A stretch of DNA of 64,000 nt from Opeltia flavorubescens (lineage: Eukaryota > Ascomycota > Lecanoromycetes > Teloschistales > Teloschistaceae), in NCBI GenBank assembly GCA_000442125.1, contig KE546969.1, positions 124,001 to 188,000 on the forward strand, given 5' to 3'. Shown here in pieces: positions 43,583 through 53,883 of the stretch. Position 1 is the stretch's first letter. Each line of letters begins with the position of its first letter. Both the position numbers and the translations under genes were made by a program. Below the pieces are notes generated by a model. The model worked only from the letters and a program-made list of their open reading frames with translations. It searched no databases and was not told the origin of the DNA.

Positions 43583-45211
43583 ATGTCCTTCTTCCCGGGA
43601 CAAGGGTATGGCGGCGGTCAGCAGCATGGTGGCTATCCTCCGCCAAATAATTACGGACCTCCGCCACCTCAGAACTACGGGCCGCCTCCACCCCAAAATT
43701 ACGGTCCACCTCCTCAGCAATATCCGTATGCTCACCTCTCAGTGACTCAATTGCTGGTCGTCACTGACTGCCTGCAGGCCTCAGGGAGGATATAATGGCT
43801 ATCCGCCTCAAGGGTCACCATCACCACAACCGGGCTACGGCTACAATCAGGGTACCCCATCTCCAAGACCATACAGTGGCGGCGGATACGGGCCGGTAGG
43901 ATTCTCTCAGAGCGAGTAGGATAAGAGGATGGGTTCTGACTTGCAGTTATGGCAGCCCCCGCCAACAGCAGGCTACGGGTACGGACCTCCGCCTCCGGGA
44001 GGGCCTCAATATGGAGGGCGTCCAGGTAGGATTACTGCCCGAATCATCGAGTCGTCAGCTTACACGGCCTAGGCCTCCCGTCAGTCAACTCCAACGCATA
44101 TGTGCAAGGAAATCATAATGCCCCACCTCCACCTCCCCAGGCAATGCAAAGCTTTGGCAATGGCGCCCCTCAAGGTTACAGCTTCCAATATTCAAACTGT
44201 ACTGGTAGGCGCAAAGCACTGTTGATTGGTATCAACTACTTCGGTCAAAGAGGTCAGCTCAGAGGGTGTATCAACGATGTCAAGAATATGTCTACATATC
44301 TCAATGGAAATTTCGGCTATGCGAGGGAAGATATGGTTATCTTGACCGATGATCAACAAAATCCTATGAGCCAGCCGACCAAGGCGAATATTCTCCGTGC
44401 TATGCATTGGTTGGTCAAAGATGCGAAACCAAACGACTCACTATTCTTCCATTACTCTGGTATGACCCCATTTACCCTTAACCTTTGATAGATTAGTAGC
44501 TAAACGTGTTCAGGCCATGGCGGTCAAACGAAAGACCTCGACGGCGACGAAGAAGATGGATACGATGAGGTAATATACCCCGTCGATTTCAGAGTGGCGG
44601 GCCATATAGTCGACGATGAAATGCACCGTATCATGGTTCAATCCCTCCAACCCGGTGTCCGCTTAACCGCCATCTTCGACTCTTGTCATTCCGGCTCCGC
44701 GCTCGACCTACCATACATCTACTCCACCCAAGGTGTCCTCAAAGAGCCCAACCTCGCCAAGGAAGCCGGACAAGGGCTCCTCGGCATCGTCTCAGCATAT
44801 GCTCGCGGGGATGTCGGCAAAATGGCATCGACAGCGATGGGTCTCTTCAAGAAGGCCACAGCCGGTGACGCCACTTACGAACGCAACAAGCAGACCAAGA
44901 CTTCACCTGCAGATGTCGTCATGTGGTCTGGCAGCAAGGATACGCAGACTTCTCAAGACGCGAATATTGCGGGTCAAGCTACGGGTGCGATGTCGTGGGC
45001 TTTCATCACCGCGCTGAAGAAGAATCCCCAGCAGAGTTATGTGCAATTGTTGAATAGCATTCGGGACGAATTGGAGAGCAAGTATACGCAGAAACCGCAG
45101 TTGAGCTGCAGTCATCCGCTGAGTGAGTTTCTCAATTTTTGGGGGATGTCGAAGGGTAAAATGATGGCTAATGATGACTCGATAGATACCAATCTTCTCT
45201 ATGTTATGTAG
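43583..45211 (+). CDS. casA: Metacaspase, type I (453 aa, 6 exons)
   Basis: Exons are 43583-43725, 43778-43895, 43947-44025, 44073-44459, 44514-45122 and 45186-45211 (1362 nt). Residues 1 to about 140 are a Pro/Gln/Tyr/Gly-rich prodomain with tandem NYGPPPPQ units, standard for fungal type I metacaspases. The peptidase C14 domain starts at [19 protein letters not shown]; the catalytic dyad is His244 (HYSGHGG, split by the fourth intron) and Cys300 (DSCHSGS). Acidic calcium-binding residues lie in [12 protein letters not shown]. The last exon codes for just eight residues and gives the family ending NLLYVM, joined to CSHPL. The enzyme cleaves after Arg/Lys and functions in stress response, protein quality control and programmed cell death. 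Confidence 0.96.
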
Positions 45212-45607
45212 TGCGTCAGATGCAGAGGTTCATCACAGCGGGTTATTAGGGCATCAAAAAGCAGATTTTGATGGACGGCTGCCCACAGGAGGATCTAGGG
45301 CAATGGGTAATGCTGTAGGAGGAGTTTTTGATGGTTTTCATAGGCAGGTCTTAGATTTTCAATATGTATCTATTTTTCATCCTTTGACTACAGATTTCCT
45401 TCTCTAATTTGATGTCAATACTCCACGGAATAACAAACTTGAATTCCCATTGAGTATCCATGAGCTATTGAAACGCCTCGTCTAATCTATCCGAAATCGT
45501 CTACATACATCAGTCTCTCTTATTGGAAGGAGGATTGAATATTTTAACAATCAAGGTGCGTTTTCCAGGGCTACCTACCACATCACAATACTCACTCATC
45601 CCTTTAT
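45212..45607. other. Convergent intergenic region
   Basis: About 400 bp between the 3' ends of the metacaspase gene and the small secreted protein gene; presumably both 3' UTRs. No gene recognised. Confidence 0.5.
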
Positions 45608-46257
45608 TCAAATAACAACATCAAGATCCATATTCCCCACCAACTTCCCACTAGCATAAACATCCACCCCAACCCCATTCGCCCCATAATCATGCAACAG
45701 CTCCCCCAACCCCCTCACCGCAGTCGCCAACACCCCGTACGACAACCCACCCAGGAGCACTTTATCCTGAGCCCGCAACGCAAGGCCCGCAGAGCGAAAT
45801 ACAATTCTACCGTCTAGAATCGGCTCGTCACCTTTCGTCATTGTGAGCGCTGTTTGGACGAGTCTGTCGAGGGTGCGGAGCATGAGGAGGTCGGTTTCTC
45901 GCTGCTGGAAGCGGGTGAGGTGCCAGTTTAGGTAGAGGGTGATTCTGTAGTCTTTGTCTCCGATGACGGGGATGCGGTAGCGGGTTGGGCGGTCGTTGGC
46001 AGCAGGGGGTGCTGTGATGTTACTGTTTGATTTTGATGAGTTTTTTGATAAGTTATGGCTTTGGCTTGCTTGGTGGTCACGTTCTTTTTAATTAGATGTA
46101 CGTACCTAAGGCCGAGGTCAAATACTGTGAGTGGTCTGTCTGTGAGGTTGACTGGTAGAGAGGGGAGTTGAAGATCTGCTGGCAACGCTGACGCATAACA
46201 AAAGACCGCCAATAATAGGAAAAGCCCGGAGATTTGAAGGACATGGAAGGTAAACAT
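45608..46257 (-). CDS. Small secreted protein, member B of the three-gene family (188 aa, 2 exons)
   Basis: Exons are 46257-46106 and 46022-45608 (567 nt); the intron is GTACGT...AACAG. Residues 1-25 (MFTFHVLQISGLFLLLAVFC, then YASA) are a signal peptide followed by LPADLQLPSLPVN. The mature part has YRIPVIGDKDYRITLYLNW and LSYGVLATAVRGLGELLHDYG, equivalent to the VP...V and TYGVL...LxGLW motifs of members A (9938-10634) and C (47008-47668). The first exon is 152 nt, the same as in member A, with the same intron phase. It sits 750 bp from member C on the same strand, so the two may be a tandem duplication. The function is unknown; the other two share more motifs with each other than with this one. 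Confidence 0.78.
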
Positions 46258-47007
46258 CGCTNTTCAAAAAGTAACAATACTCAGACCTATCGATATCACA
46301 TTAGGTGGGCTTCTTTCTCAAGAGAGAAATCAAAAGAAAGCCTGAGATTCAGCTTGGCCTAGCACGTACATACTTGTAAGTGCCACGCATTCTATTATAG
46401 TAAAGTTCTCTCTCTCTCCCACACACACACCTTTCGCTAGATCTTGATTTACGATTGGTGCATAATCTATTCTCCTTGTTTGGGTTACGCACAAAGTATG
46501 CGCTCTTAGCGATACGCGTATATATCCACTCGTGGCTTTTTTATACATTTGCGGCCCGCGGACGTCTTCGGCTTCAACCTACGTTGAAACATCTAAGGCA
46601 AGTTCTGTGAGTGAGCGAGGGTTGAAGTGGGGTCTGTTTCGGTATATGCAGTGATCAAGACATATGTGTAGGGTTCAGTTACACCGTGATGCGTGGCAAG
46701 TATGTGGCTTGGATTCGCTTGTGATCCTGGATCTGCAGAGACGTCGAAGTATGGAAATGGTTTGTTTGGCAGGAGGCTTCCGAAAAGAGTCCGTAATGTT
46801 CCACTAAAAGAGTACTAGGAAACCCCAATGTGATGCCATATTTTCATTCAAGATTAACAAAAAGGAGAGTGCAGTATGAACCTACCAGCGACGAACCAAC
46901 GTCCTACGGAGAAAATATCAAGTTTTAGGTTGGTTCCTTTGGTTCCAGCATCCCAAGGTAACTAATCACGGCCACTCATATATTTCAGCATCACCACCAT
47001 CTAACCA
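46258..47007. other. Intergenic region between secreted-protein members B and C
   Basis: About 750 bp; contains the member B promoter, an ambiguous base at 46262 and the compound microsatellite. No gene recognised. Confidence 0.5.
46406..46430. repeat. CT/CA compound microsatellite
   Basis: A run of CT dinucleotides followed directly by CA dinucleotides. It lies in the region between the two tandem secreted-protein genes. Confidence 0.7.
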
Positions 47008-47668
47008 TCACTCCCATCCTCCCCCATGAAAATTCTGGCTCAGAATCACATGCGCAACAATCCCCACCCTCCCACTTACCACAATCGCATAAGTCCTAAA
47101 AGTCATCCTCTTCGTAACGCACTGATCCCACAATCCACTCAACGTATCCTTCAAAACCCCATACGTCAAAAGATCTGGATTGACATCCCCCGAAAAGACA
47201 CTGACGCGGATCTTGCTTCCGATCAATTTAACCTCTTTATCGTAATCTTGCATGGGGACAGGGCCGTCGCCGGCAATGTCGAGGATGGAATTGACTTCAA
47301 AAAGGGCTTTGGAGAGGACTTCTCGGGTACCGCTGAAATCCAAACGTAAGTCGAGGTTCATCATCAGATCTAGAGTTGTGGATGTGCCGGGGACTTTGTA
47401 GTTGAAGTCTTGTTCGTGGTGCGTACGCGGCTTCAACGATGGCGGTAGAAGATCAGTTCTATCATCTGGCATCCGGTCAGCACAACTTGACTACAATCAT
47501 CATCATGCGTCTACCGTGGGAAGCCATAGTGCCATCATCCAGCAGATTGATCGGCCAATCTGGACCTGCATGCTTGAGCACGGTTATCGGTACAGCTGAA
47601 GCCACAACGAAGTGATAAGCGCTAACAAGCAGCAGCACACAGACATGCATCATCTGAATCATCAGCAC
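47008..47668 (-). CDS. Small secreted protein, member C of the three-gene family (203 aa, 2 exons)
   Basis: Exons are 47668-47515 and 47465-47008 (612 nt); the 49-bp intron is GTAGAC...GCCAG with a GCTGAC branch site. Residues 1 to about 25 (MLMIQMMHVCVLLLVSAYHF, then VVASA) form a signal peptide. The mature part has NYKVPGTSTTLDL, NSILDIAGDGPVP, LTYGVLKDTLSGLW and a terminal beta-rich region. ILDIAGDG and TYGVL...GLW are close matches to member A (IIDIAGDG, TYGVL...GLW), 37 kb away on the other strand. A single intron after the signal-peptide exon is shared with A and B. No known family is recognised; an extracellular role is inferred from the signal peptide. Confidence 0.82.
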
Positions 47669-48919
47669 ATCGTAGCAAGAACCCTGGACCTCCCTCGCAT
47701 TATCATTGTCGTTAGTGGGGGTCTGACTGGTAAGATGGAATCCTGATGCGATATCCGCAGTGATCTATTCAAGTTTGCATACGCGACTATCCTTCCCGAC
47801 TGTCTGGTTTCATGGGAGAACCCGAGAGAATGGAGCGCCAGTGAAGCGAATCTTCCGTACCCGAGGGGATGGGAGTCGCCTAGAGGAAGCGAGATCGAGA
47901 TTTCAGATTGCATGATCGTGCATTCACTGGATTTGGGAATGGTGAGTCTAGGTTCCGCTACTTGTGTCTTGCGCTTAGATGGTGACAGGGATAGCTTTGG
48001 AGCATGTATCGCTGCTGCTAATTTTATTGGAGTATCTGACGATAGTCTCCGGTCTTTGCCAATTATTTTTCTTTGCTGGAAAGTGTATGCAGAAACTCGC
48101 TGACTCACTCCGACTGTGTTTCCTTACTTCGGTACCACGGCTGATGGAATCTTCATTGACTACCTTAAGATCATCGATATCATACTGGCAGACAAGATTA
48201 GGCAGGCTTACGCCGCTTCTATCATGCACGCAAATAAGAGAAAGAGATACCAGACTGGTGTTCTGGGGATACTCATGACAGGAATTTTTCCCGACTATTC
48301 CGTAGGATTTCAATTTCGAGGGGTAGATAAATATATGACTGACATTTTTGATGTTTCAACGGAGAGGTGTTGCGGGACGTGGACTACATCGATGGGGGGA
48401 GTTGTGCTTCCGGATGACTATTCTTTCCTTATTCTTGACAACTTATCTTGGTCTTCTTTAGTCGCGGGTGGGAGGTCTCTGCTTCTTGGGTAAAGTAAAT
48501 CAGTATCTCGTATTTCGACCAGGAAGTTTTTTCTGTTCTCGTGGGAAAGGTGCAGGGGAAAAGGCGGACGAGGTCGGATCAAATTCAAGGAAGAACAGAT
48601 GATTGTTTTTGAATCGATTTTTTTATTTTTTATTTTATGAAGAGGTGATTTCGTTATCTATGGTCTTTTAATTGTTTGGTCATTTAGCTTTTTCTCCCCT
48701 TATCATCCCTTCTCCCCCCTTCATCCCCCAAACCCGTCATGATCCATCCCCCCCCCCTTCTTCTCTTGGTCACCATCGTGATAGTAATCACGCATAACAC
48801 TTCGATAAATCTCATCAATTCCATTTTCCTCTTCACTTACTACAGGTTCTCGACGCTTCTCCGACTCCTTTTGATTTCTCTCTGATTGACTTTGATTTGG
48901 TGGTTTTGAGTCTGTTCTA
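47669..48919. other. Intergenic region with a second copy of a downstream motif
   Basis: About 1.25 kb. Plus-strand frames at 47912-48493 have no domain. 48776-48817 is a near copy of 49029-49070 and is described separately. A long C-run and pyrimidine-rich stretch lies at about 48700-48760. Confidence 0.45.
48776..48817 (-). repeat. Second copy of the EIYRSVMRDYYHD-coding segment
   Basis: On the minus strand this reads EIYRSVMRDYYHD, as does 49029-49070 inside the next gene. The DNA differs at only a few places. It lies in another frame than the gene's stop codon, so it is either reached by an unrecognised intron or is outside the coding region. Confidence 0.7.
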
Positions 48920-49381
48920 TTAGGAGTGAGGGTCTTGTCCTTGCATCCTAGCGAGGAGGTCGAGAGATTCCTGTGCCGTGGGCTTCAGAGTGTTCTCCCG
49001 ATTTGACATATCTGGGTCGATACCAATATCATGATAGTAATCACGCATGACACTTCGATAGATCTCATTAACTCCCTTCTCCTTTTCACCGAGCATGACA
49101 TACTCTTCCTTTCTCTTTCGTGACGACTCTGCTAGGATAGTACTGTCTTGGTCACCGATTGGAGCAATCTCTAAATGGCATTTACTAGGTGGTCTTAGGT
49201 CTGAAATTTCGGGAGTTTGAGGATCTTGTTCTTGCTTCCTAGTAAGAAGGTCGAGAGCTTCTTGTGCTATAGCTCTTAGAGCGTTTTCCGAATTAAACGT
49301 TTTTGGGTCGTTGTGCGCTGTTTTGATACCGGAGATGGTTTGTTCTTTTGCCATTGCGGCTCCTCCTTCATTCAATACCAA
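48920..49381 (-). CDS. Charged hypothetical protein with internal duplication (153 aa, 3' end uncertain)
   Basis: The frame codes for 153 aa. It contains two related segments, AQEALDLLTRKQEQDP at about residues 39-54 and AQESLDLLARMQGQDP near the end, separated by EIYRSVMRDYYHD. A second EIYRSVMRDYYHD unit lies downstream at 48776-48817, so the order is A-B-A-B, a tandem duplication of roughly 250 bp. The downstream copy would be in frame if an intron (5' site GTCAAA inside the DPDMS region, 3' site TAATAG) removed the second A unit; that 5' site is weak. The function is unknown and no family is recognised. Met 49381 is the first; MAKEQTISG at residue 10 is possible. Confidence 0.55.
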   Translation of the reverse strand: MVLNEGGAAMAKEQTISGIKTAHNDPKTFNSENALRAIAQEALDLLTRKQEQDPQTPEISDLRPPSKCHLEIAPIGDQDSTILAESSRKRKEEYVMLGEKEKGVNEIYRSVMRDYYHDIGIDPDMSNRENTLKPTAQESLDLLARMQGQDPHS

Positions 49382-50160
49382 TTGGTAAGGTTTTATGATT
49401 TTTTTGTTGGGGTGGTTTCAATTATGTCTCTAAGTCGCTGGAACGTGTACTTTGTATCAAAAGAGGAGTATCTGAGATACAGCGCTCCGTCCGGAGATAT
49501 ATGGTTTTATATCTTCTGTCTTCTATTTGTACGATTTTGGTCTATTGGGTTTTATTTAGTGCTTTGCTGCGTTGTTAAGGTGTGTGTTTGGTGCTTAATT
49601 GTTTGCTTTCTGGTGGTTTGTTTGAACGAAGACTCTAAGCAAATTTATGGGAAAAGTAATGGAAGAGATTCTTTGAGTATGAGCAGAGGGGATAGTCCTC
49701 CTTTTCGAGATTAGCTAACCTTGCAACAGAAAAGCTGAAAAAAAAGTAAAGAACGAGAGGAGATGTGAACATGTGTTGAGGATATCTGATATTAGATTAA
49801 AGAGTCAAGAGTGACTGTATGGAGATATAGGATTGAAGTAGTAACCTNATTATCAATCGTGGTGATTGCCATCAGGGACTAATTCTATACGTTGTATGTA
49901 GCCGTCAAATACGCACCTTGACGGTAGAATTGATTCTTATTTCAACAACAGAAAAGGATGTATACAGGGGATTTGGATAGATTGGATGAGGTGGTTTAAC
50001 AGCTTCGATATACGGCGTCCATTAATTGCAACCCTTTCCCACCTCTTTCTATACATACCTTGGGTTCTCAATGGGGCCCGATATCCTATGCTACACTGAC
50101 GTCAATTCTGGTTCTGTAAACAGTCTATTACTCACGATGCATGCACCTAGACGAACTCTC
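49382..50160. other. Intergenic region, no gene recognised
   Basis: About 780 bp between two minus-strand genes, with an ambiguous base at 49848. A hydrophobic plus-strand frame at about 49418-49714 (VVCLNEDSK near its end) has no support. Confidence 0.4.
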
Positions 50161-51487
50161 TCAACCCTTCAGCGCCCACTTCGCCAATGCCACGCTCTTA
50201 CCTCCCCATTCCTGGTACCCCCTTCGCACCCTCTTCACTAGTTCCTTCCCTACCAGCCGCTTGCTAGGGTCAGTTCTCATGACGGTATACATTGCCTCAT
50301 CCAGTTGTCGACTATATCCAAACTTTGTTAAGTTCGCCACCAACCTCGCGCTCGGTTCCTCATACCACTTACTCACCTTGCCCTTGAACGCCTTGGGGAC
50401 ACCTTTGATGGGCGGGCTTCCAGTCGCCATGATATGGATGCATGCGCCTAAAGACCATATGTCTCCTTGCGGGCTATGGATGGGAAGCTCCGGTGGCTGA
50501 TACATTGGCGTGCCGATCTGGTATGTGTCCCCACTCCGCACTTTCGTCGTCGCGCATCCAAAGTCCGCCAGTATGAGGTCCGGGTATCCACGTTCGTAGT
50601 TTGGACGTAAGAAGATATTTGGCGGTTTGACATCGCGGTGGACAATGGGTTGCCAGCCACGGGGAGGACGATCTGATTGAGCCTGGCGGTCATAGCCTGT
50701 ATGCATGTATGCGAAGGCATCGGCGAGCATAAGGAACGAATGCCAGATGAATGCTTCAGGGATTCGAGTCTTACGGTCAGTATAGGCGTCGACGAGATCC
50801 TGGAGATCACCGGCAGAACAGTATTCATACCAGAATGTTAAGGGTTTGTCGTACCAACATTTGAGGTCGATGATACAGCGATGAGGGCCTAGGATGTCAG
50901 TGAGGATGGTGGCTTCCATGGGTTTGGAGGACTTGCTGGAGGAGCGCTCCATCACTTTGCAGACGAGAAGCTTTTTGTCAGTCGAACGTTGATACAGATC
51001 GCAGCTACAAGGTTCATGTTAGTGTATGGATTCCACGAACGATCAGGAAAGGAAAGAATACTTACTAGCCTTGACCTCCTTCTCCAATGTTCTTGATAAA
51101 TTTGTAGGTAACAGCATTGCCATTTGCAGCTTTAGTCTCACGATATTTGGGATGTTCTGCCTTTCGAGCTGGCGGCGCCTCGCGGACAGTCGGACCGTGG
51201 AGATCGATACCTGGAGATTGAGCACCATAATACCCTTCAAGAGGCATCTCAGCTGCAAGAGCTCGTGCTCGATCGGCATATGCATCGTTTCGCTTCGCAG
51301 GACGAGCTCCCTCTCGAGCCTTCGGTGGAGATCGGTCTTGATACTCATATGGCGGCGAATAGGCGGGATAGGAATCGTACTCTTCACTATGGCTAAAGAT
51401 TGGGCCGTCCATGTATCTTGGGTCACGCTCTTTATAGTAGTAGCCGTCGTCATAGGCTGGTTGCCGCTTGTACGCTGGTCGCGCCAT
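50161..51487 (-). CDS. Serine/threonine protein kinase with Tyr/Pro-rich N-terminal region (421 aa, 2 exons)
   Basis: Exons are 51487-51066 and 51004-50161 (1266 nt). Residues 1-125 are disordered and rich in Tyr, Pro, Arg and Ala. The kinase domain starts at YKFIKNIGEGGQGYCDL, with the glycine loop split by the intron. Catalytic residues are in place: Lys157 (LLVCKVM), His263-Arg264-Asp265 (IVHRDVKPPNIFL), and Asp288-Phe289-Gly290 (ILADFGCAT), then an APE-equivalent PPE and DIWSLGACIHIMATG. The loop between the catalytic loop and the DFG is slightly extended (RPNYERGYPD). Substrate and pathway cannot be told; it looks like a fungal-specific group near the NEK/CAMK-like kinases. No regulatory domain follows the kinase domain. 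Confidence 0.92.
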
Positions 51488-52681
51488 GATAGCTGATGCA
51501 AATCGAAGAAGGTTTGACTAGATACTGTCGTAAAGTCGAGAGAGCGGTGACGTGTAAAGAAATGCTGACCGATGGACAAGATTGACAAAGGATGGACTAA
51601 GGCAAGACACATGCAAATCGATTCCCTGAAGTAGTATCATCGCATTAATAACTCAAGTGCTTGACAATGAAGGATGCAATAGACAAAGATCGTGTGAGGT
51701 CACGACAAACCCCATTGTCATGACAAAGGAAATCAAAGGCTAAGCAGAGCAATCCTTGGTTCGAGTAAACAGATTTCTTTGTCTGCGTGTAATGTTTCTG
51801 CTACATGCTTAGGGAACAATTGAAATGATCGACAAACGCTAGATTCGTCTGTTTCCTGTGCTGTTTATGAGACCTATTGCTCCAATAGGCGATTAAAATG
51901 TTGATGACAATAGACTCAATACTCGGATTATTCTCCCTCGGATGATAGAAGCATGAGGTATCCCGAACTACAACTTAGATATAATATTTTGATCGGCGTC
52001 AGGACTACTGGCAAGTTGTTGAAAAGACCACATCACTCAGTAGTCTCATTCGGAATCAATTATGGATCATTAATAAGTGGAGAGAATAGCCTTGACAGGC
52101 CGATACACTAAGTGAGAAGAGAACGGAGAACCTAACGCTGCGTTGACTCGGAAAGTAAACTTGAGTCATTGTAGACAATATCAAAGAAATAACAGGGCGA
52201 GGTGCAAAATGATCGAAAGAAGTAGTCGTATTGAGGTCCACATGAGATCATAGGCTATCGAATTTTTGGATCAGGCACGAAAATGGTTTGTTTGATGACG
52301 GCAGGTCATGGAGACGCGTAGAGGCGTCTTTACGGGCTTCAGGAGCCGCCATGGGACCATATATTGTTGGATACCTTTGCAACCTACCAGCATACGTTCA
52401 TACACGGACAATAAAATGAAAGAGTCCCTATCTCATTCCTGATTGAGAAGATGACAAAAGAGAAGGTCAAAAACTCGGTTGTTCAACGGCCGACGGGAGC
52501 CGTTCCGGCCTAGCTTGAAATGACGTCGATGCCAGTATTCCGTACCTTGACTGACAGCTTCCAAACCAAATTCTCCACCTTTTATAAACACCCAAACATC
52601 TCCTCATCAACCTTCCAATCCTCATACTACATCCTACAATTTTTACCAAAGCCAATTCAAATTACCAATTCACTCGCAACA
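51488..52681. other. Divergent intergenic region (kinase / LEA-like gene)
   Basis: About 1.2 kb between divergently transcribed genes, holding both promoters. No gene recognised. Confidence 0.5.
52583..52588 (+). promoter_or_regulatory. TATA box of the LEA-like gene
   Basis: TATAAA lies 94 bp before the start codon at 52682 and is followed by a CT-rich leader (CACCCAAACATCTCC...). Position and context fit a fungal core promoter; function is inferred. Confidence 0.45.
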
Positions 52682-53363
52682 ATGAATACCCTCCGTCTCC
52701 TCCCCCGCAAAGCCCTCCCTCTAACCCGCACCCGCTTCCTCTCCACCACACCCCTGGTCCGAAAATCCGCCGTCGACGCCGCAAAAGACACCGCCAAGAC
52801 GGTCGACAGAACCATCGCAGATGCGGCTGTGAAAGGGATTGAGAAAGGCGGTTCGTGATTACATCCTTCCTCATCCTATCCCTCAAACCCCTCCCAACTA
52901 CCAAAAAGCTCCCTACCCTAAAAGCCACTGGCTACCTCTCCTTACACCATCTTTACAAATCGTCGAGTTATCTCTAGATTCTTCAATATCGCTAACCCCA
53001 CCCCCTCCCTCCACAGAAGCCGCCGCCGCCACCGCCCGCGAAACAATCGGCCTCGGCGCCTCCAAAGCCTCAGACGCAGCCAGTTCCACAACCGGCGAAA
53101 TGAAGGGAAAAGCCAGCGAACTAACCGGCGAGGCGAAGGGAAAAGCGCAGGAAATGTCTGGCTCGTCGACAGGCGATATCAAGGGAAAAGCCAGCGAACT
53201 CACGGGAGAAGCAAAGGGGAAAGCGGAGGAAATGTCCGGCTCCACAACGGGAGATTTGAAGGGAAAGGCTAGCGAGTTGACGGGTGAGGCAAAGGGGAAG
53301 GCGCAGGAGATGTCTGGGGCGGCGAAGGGCAAGGCGGAGGAGGTGAAGGGGAAGATGTCGTAG
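52682..53363 (+). CDS. LEA-like repeat protein with mitochondrial presequence (171 aa, 2 exons)
   Basis: Exons are 52682-52850 and 53017-53363 (516 nt). Residues 1 to about 27 (MNTLRLLPRKALPLTRTRF, then LSTTPLVRK) are rich in Arg, Leu, Ser and Thr with no acidic residues, a mitochondrial targeting sequence. The remainder is an Ala/Lys/Glu/Thr-rich amphipathic helix of the late-embryogenesis-abundant type: KSAVDAAKDTAKTVDRT, then three 26-residue tandem units containing KGKASELTGEAKGKA and EMSGS, ending in KGKAEEVKGKMS. LEA-type proteins protect membranes and proteins in drying or heat. The intron lies just before the repeat region. The repeats at DNA level are listed separately. Confidence 0.85.
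53091..53324 (+). repeat. Three tandem 78-bp units inside the LEA-like gene
   Basis: Units at 53091-53168, 53169-53246 and 53247-53324 encode 26 residues each (TGEMKGKASELTGEAKGKA and related). Differences are few and mostly at third codon positions or conservative (E/D, M/I/L), which points to recent duplication under selection for the protein sequence. Confidence 0.85.
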
Positions 53364-53883
53364 ACGTGCTGCGTGAAGATGGTGGGGTGGGTGATGAGAG
53401 GTGGGTTGGTGGGAGGAGGAGGGGAAGGAGGATGGCGGGAAACATTGCTGCTGAAAATGGAGAGTTGTAAAATATGAAAGTTTTATGATTGAGGTGGATG
53501 ATTGAAGAAAAAAAGCATTAGCGGGAAAATCTCAAAGGCCTTCTGCAGTTTTACCTTTCAAAGGAAATCTCCGGAGGATTAAAGGGATTCTCCAAGAGAA
53601 AACAGTCGCCGCAGAATACGCATAAAGCCGATTACCTGCCACGCTAGGAATCATCTATTAGAGGTGCCAATATCCCGCACCGATAGTTTGTATCACGTCG
53701 TCACGGATTGAATCACTGCAGTGTAGAAAACGGCCTCTTCGTTCTCTTCAATCGTGAAAATGATGCTTTTGAGTAACCATGAATCTCATATCCCTCATCT
53801 CGTAGACTATGCTTTCGCCATGCACAAAATAAGAACAGAGATCAGCAATCCGATCTCCAACCCCAAGCTAATGAATTCCCATC
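53364..53883. other. Convergent intergenic region
   Basis: About 520 bp between the 3' ends of the LEA-like and PP28-type genes. No gene recognised. Confidence 0.45.

Noticed and set aside
46406-46430. Dinucleotide run as a possible CRISPR-like or regulatory repeat
   Set aside because: Simple CT/CA microsatellite; no spaced repeats anywhere in the window.
52913-53332. 139-codon minus-strand frame with repeats
   Set aside because: Antisense of the LEA repeat region; its repeats mirror the 78-bp units.
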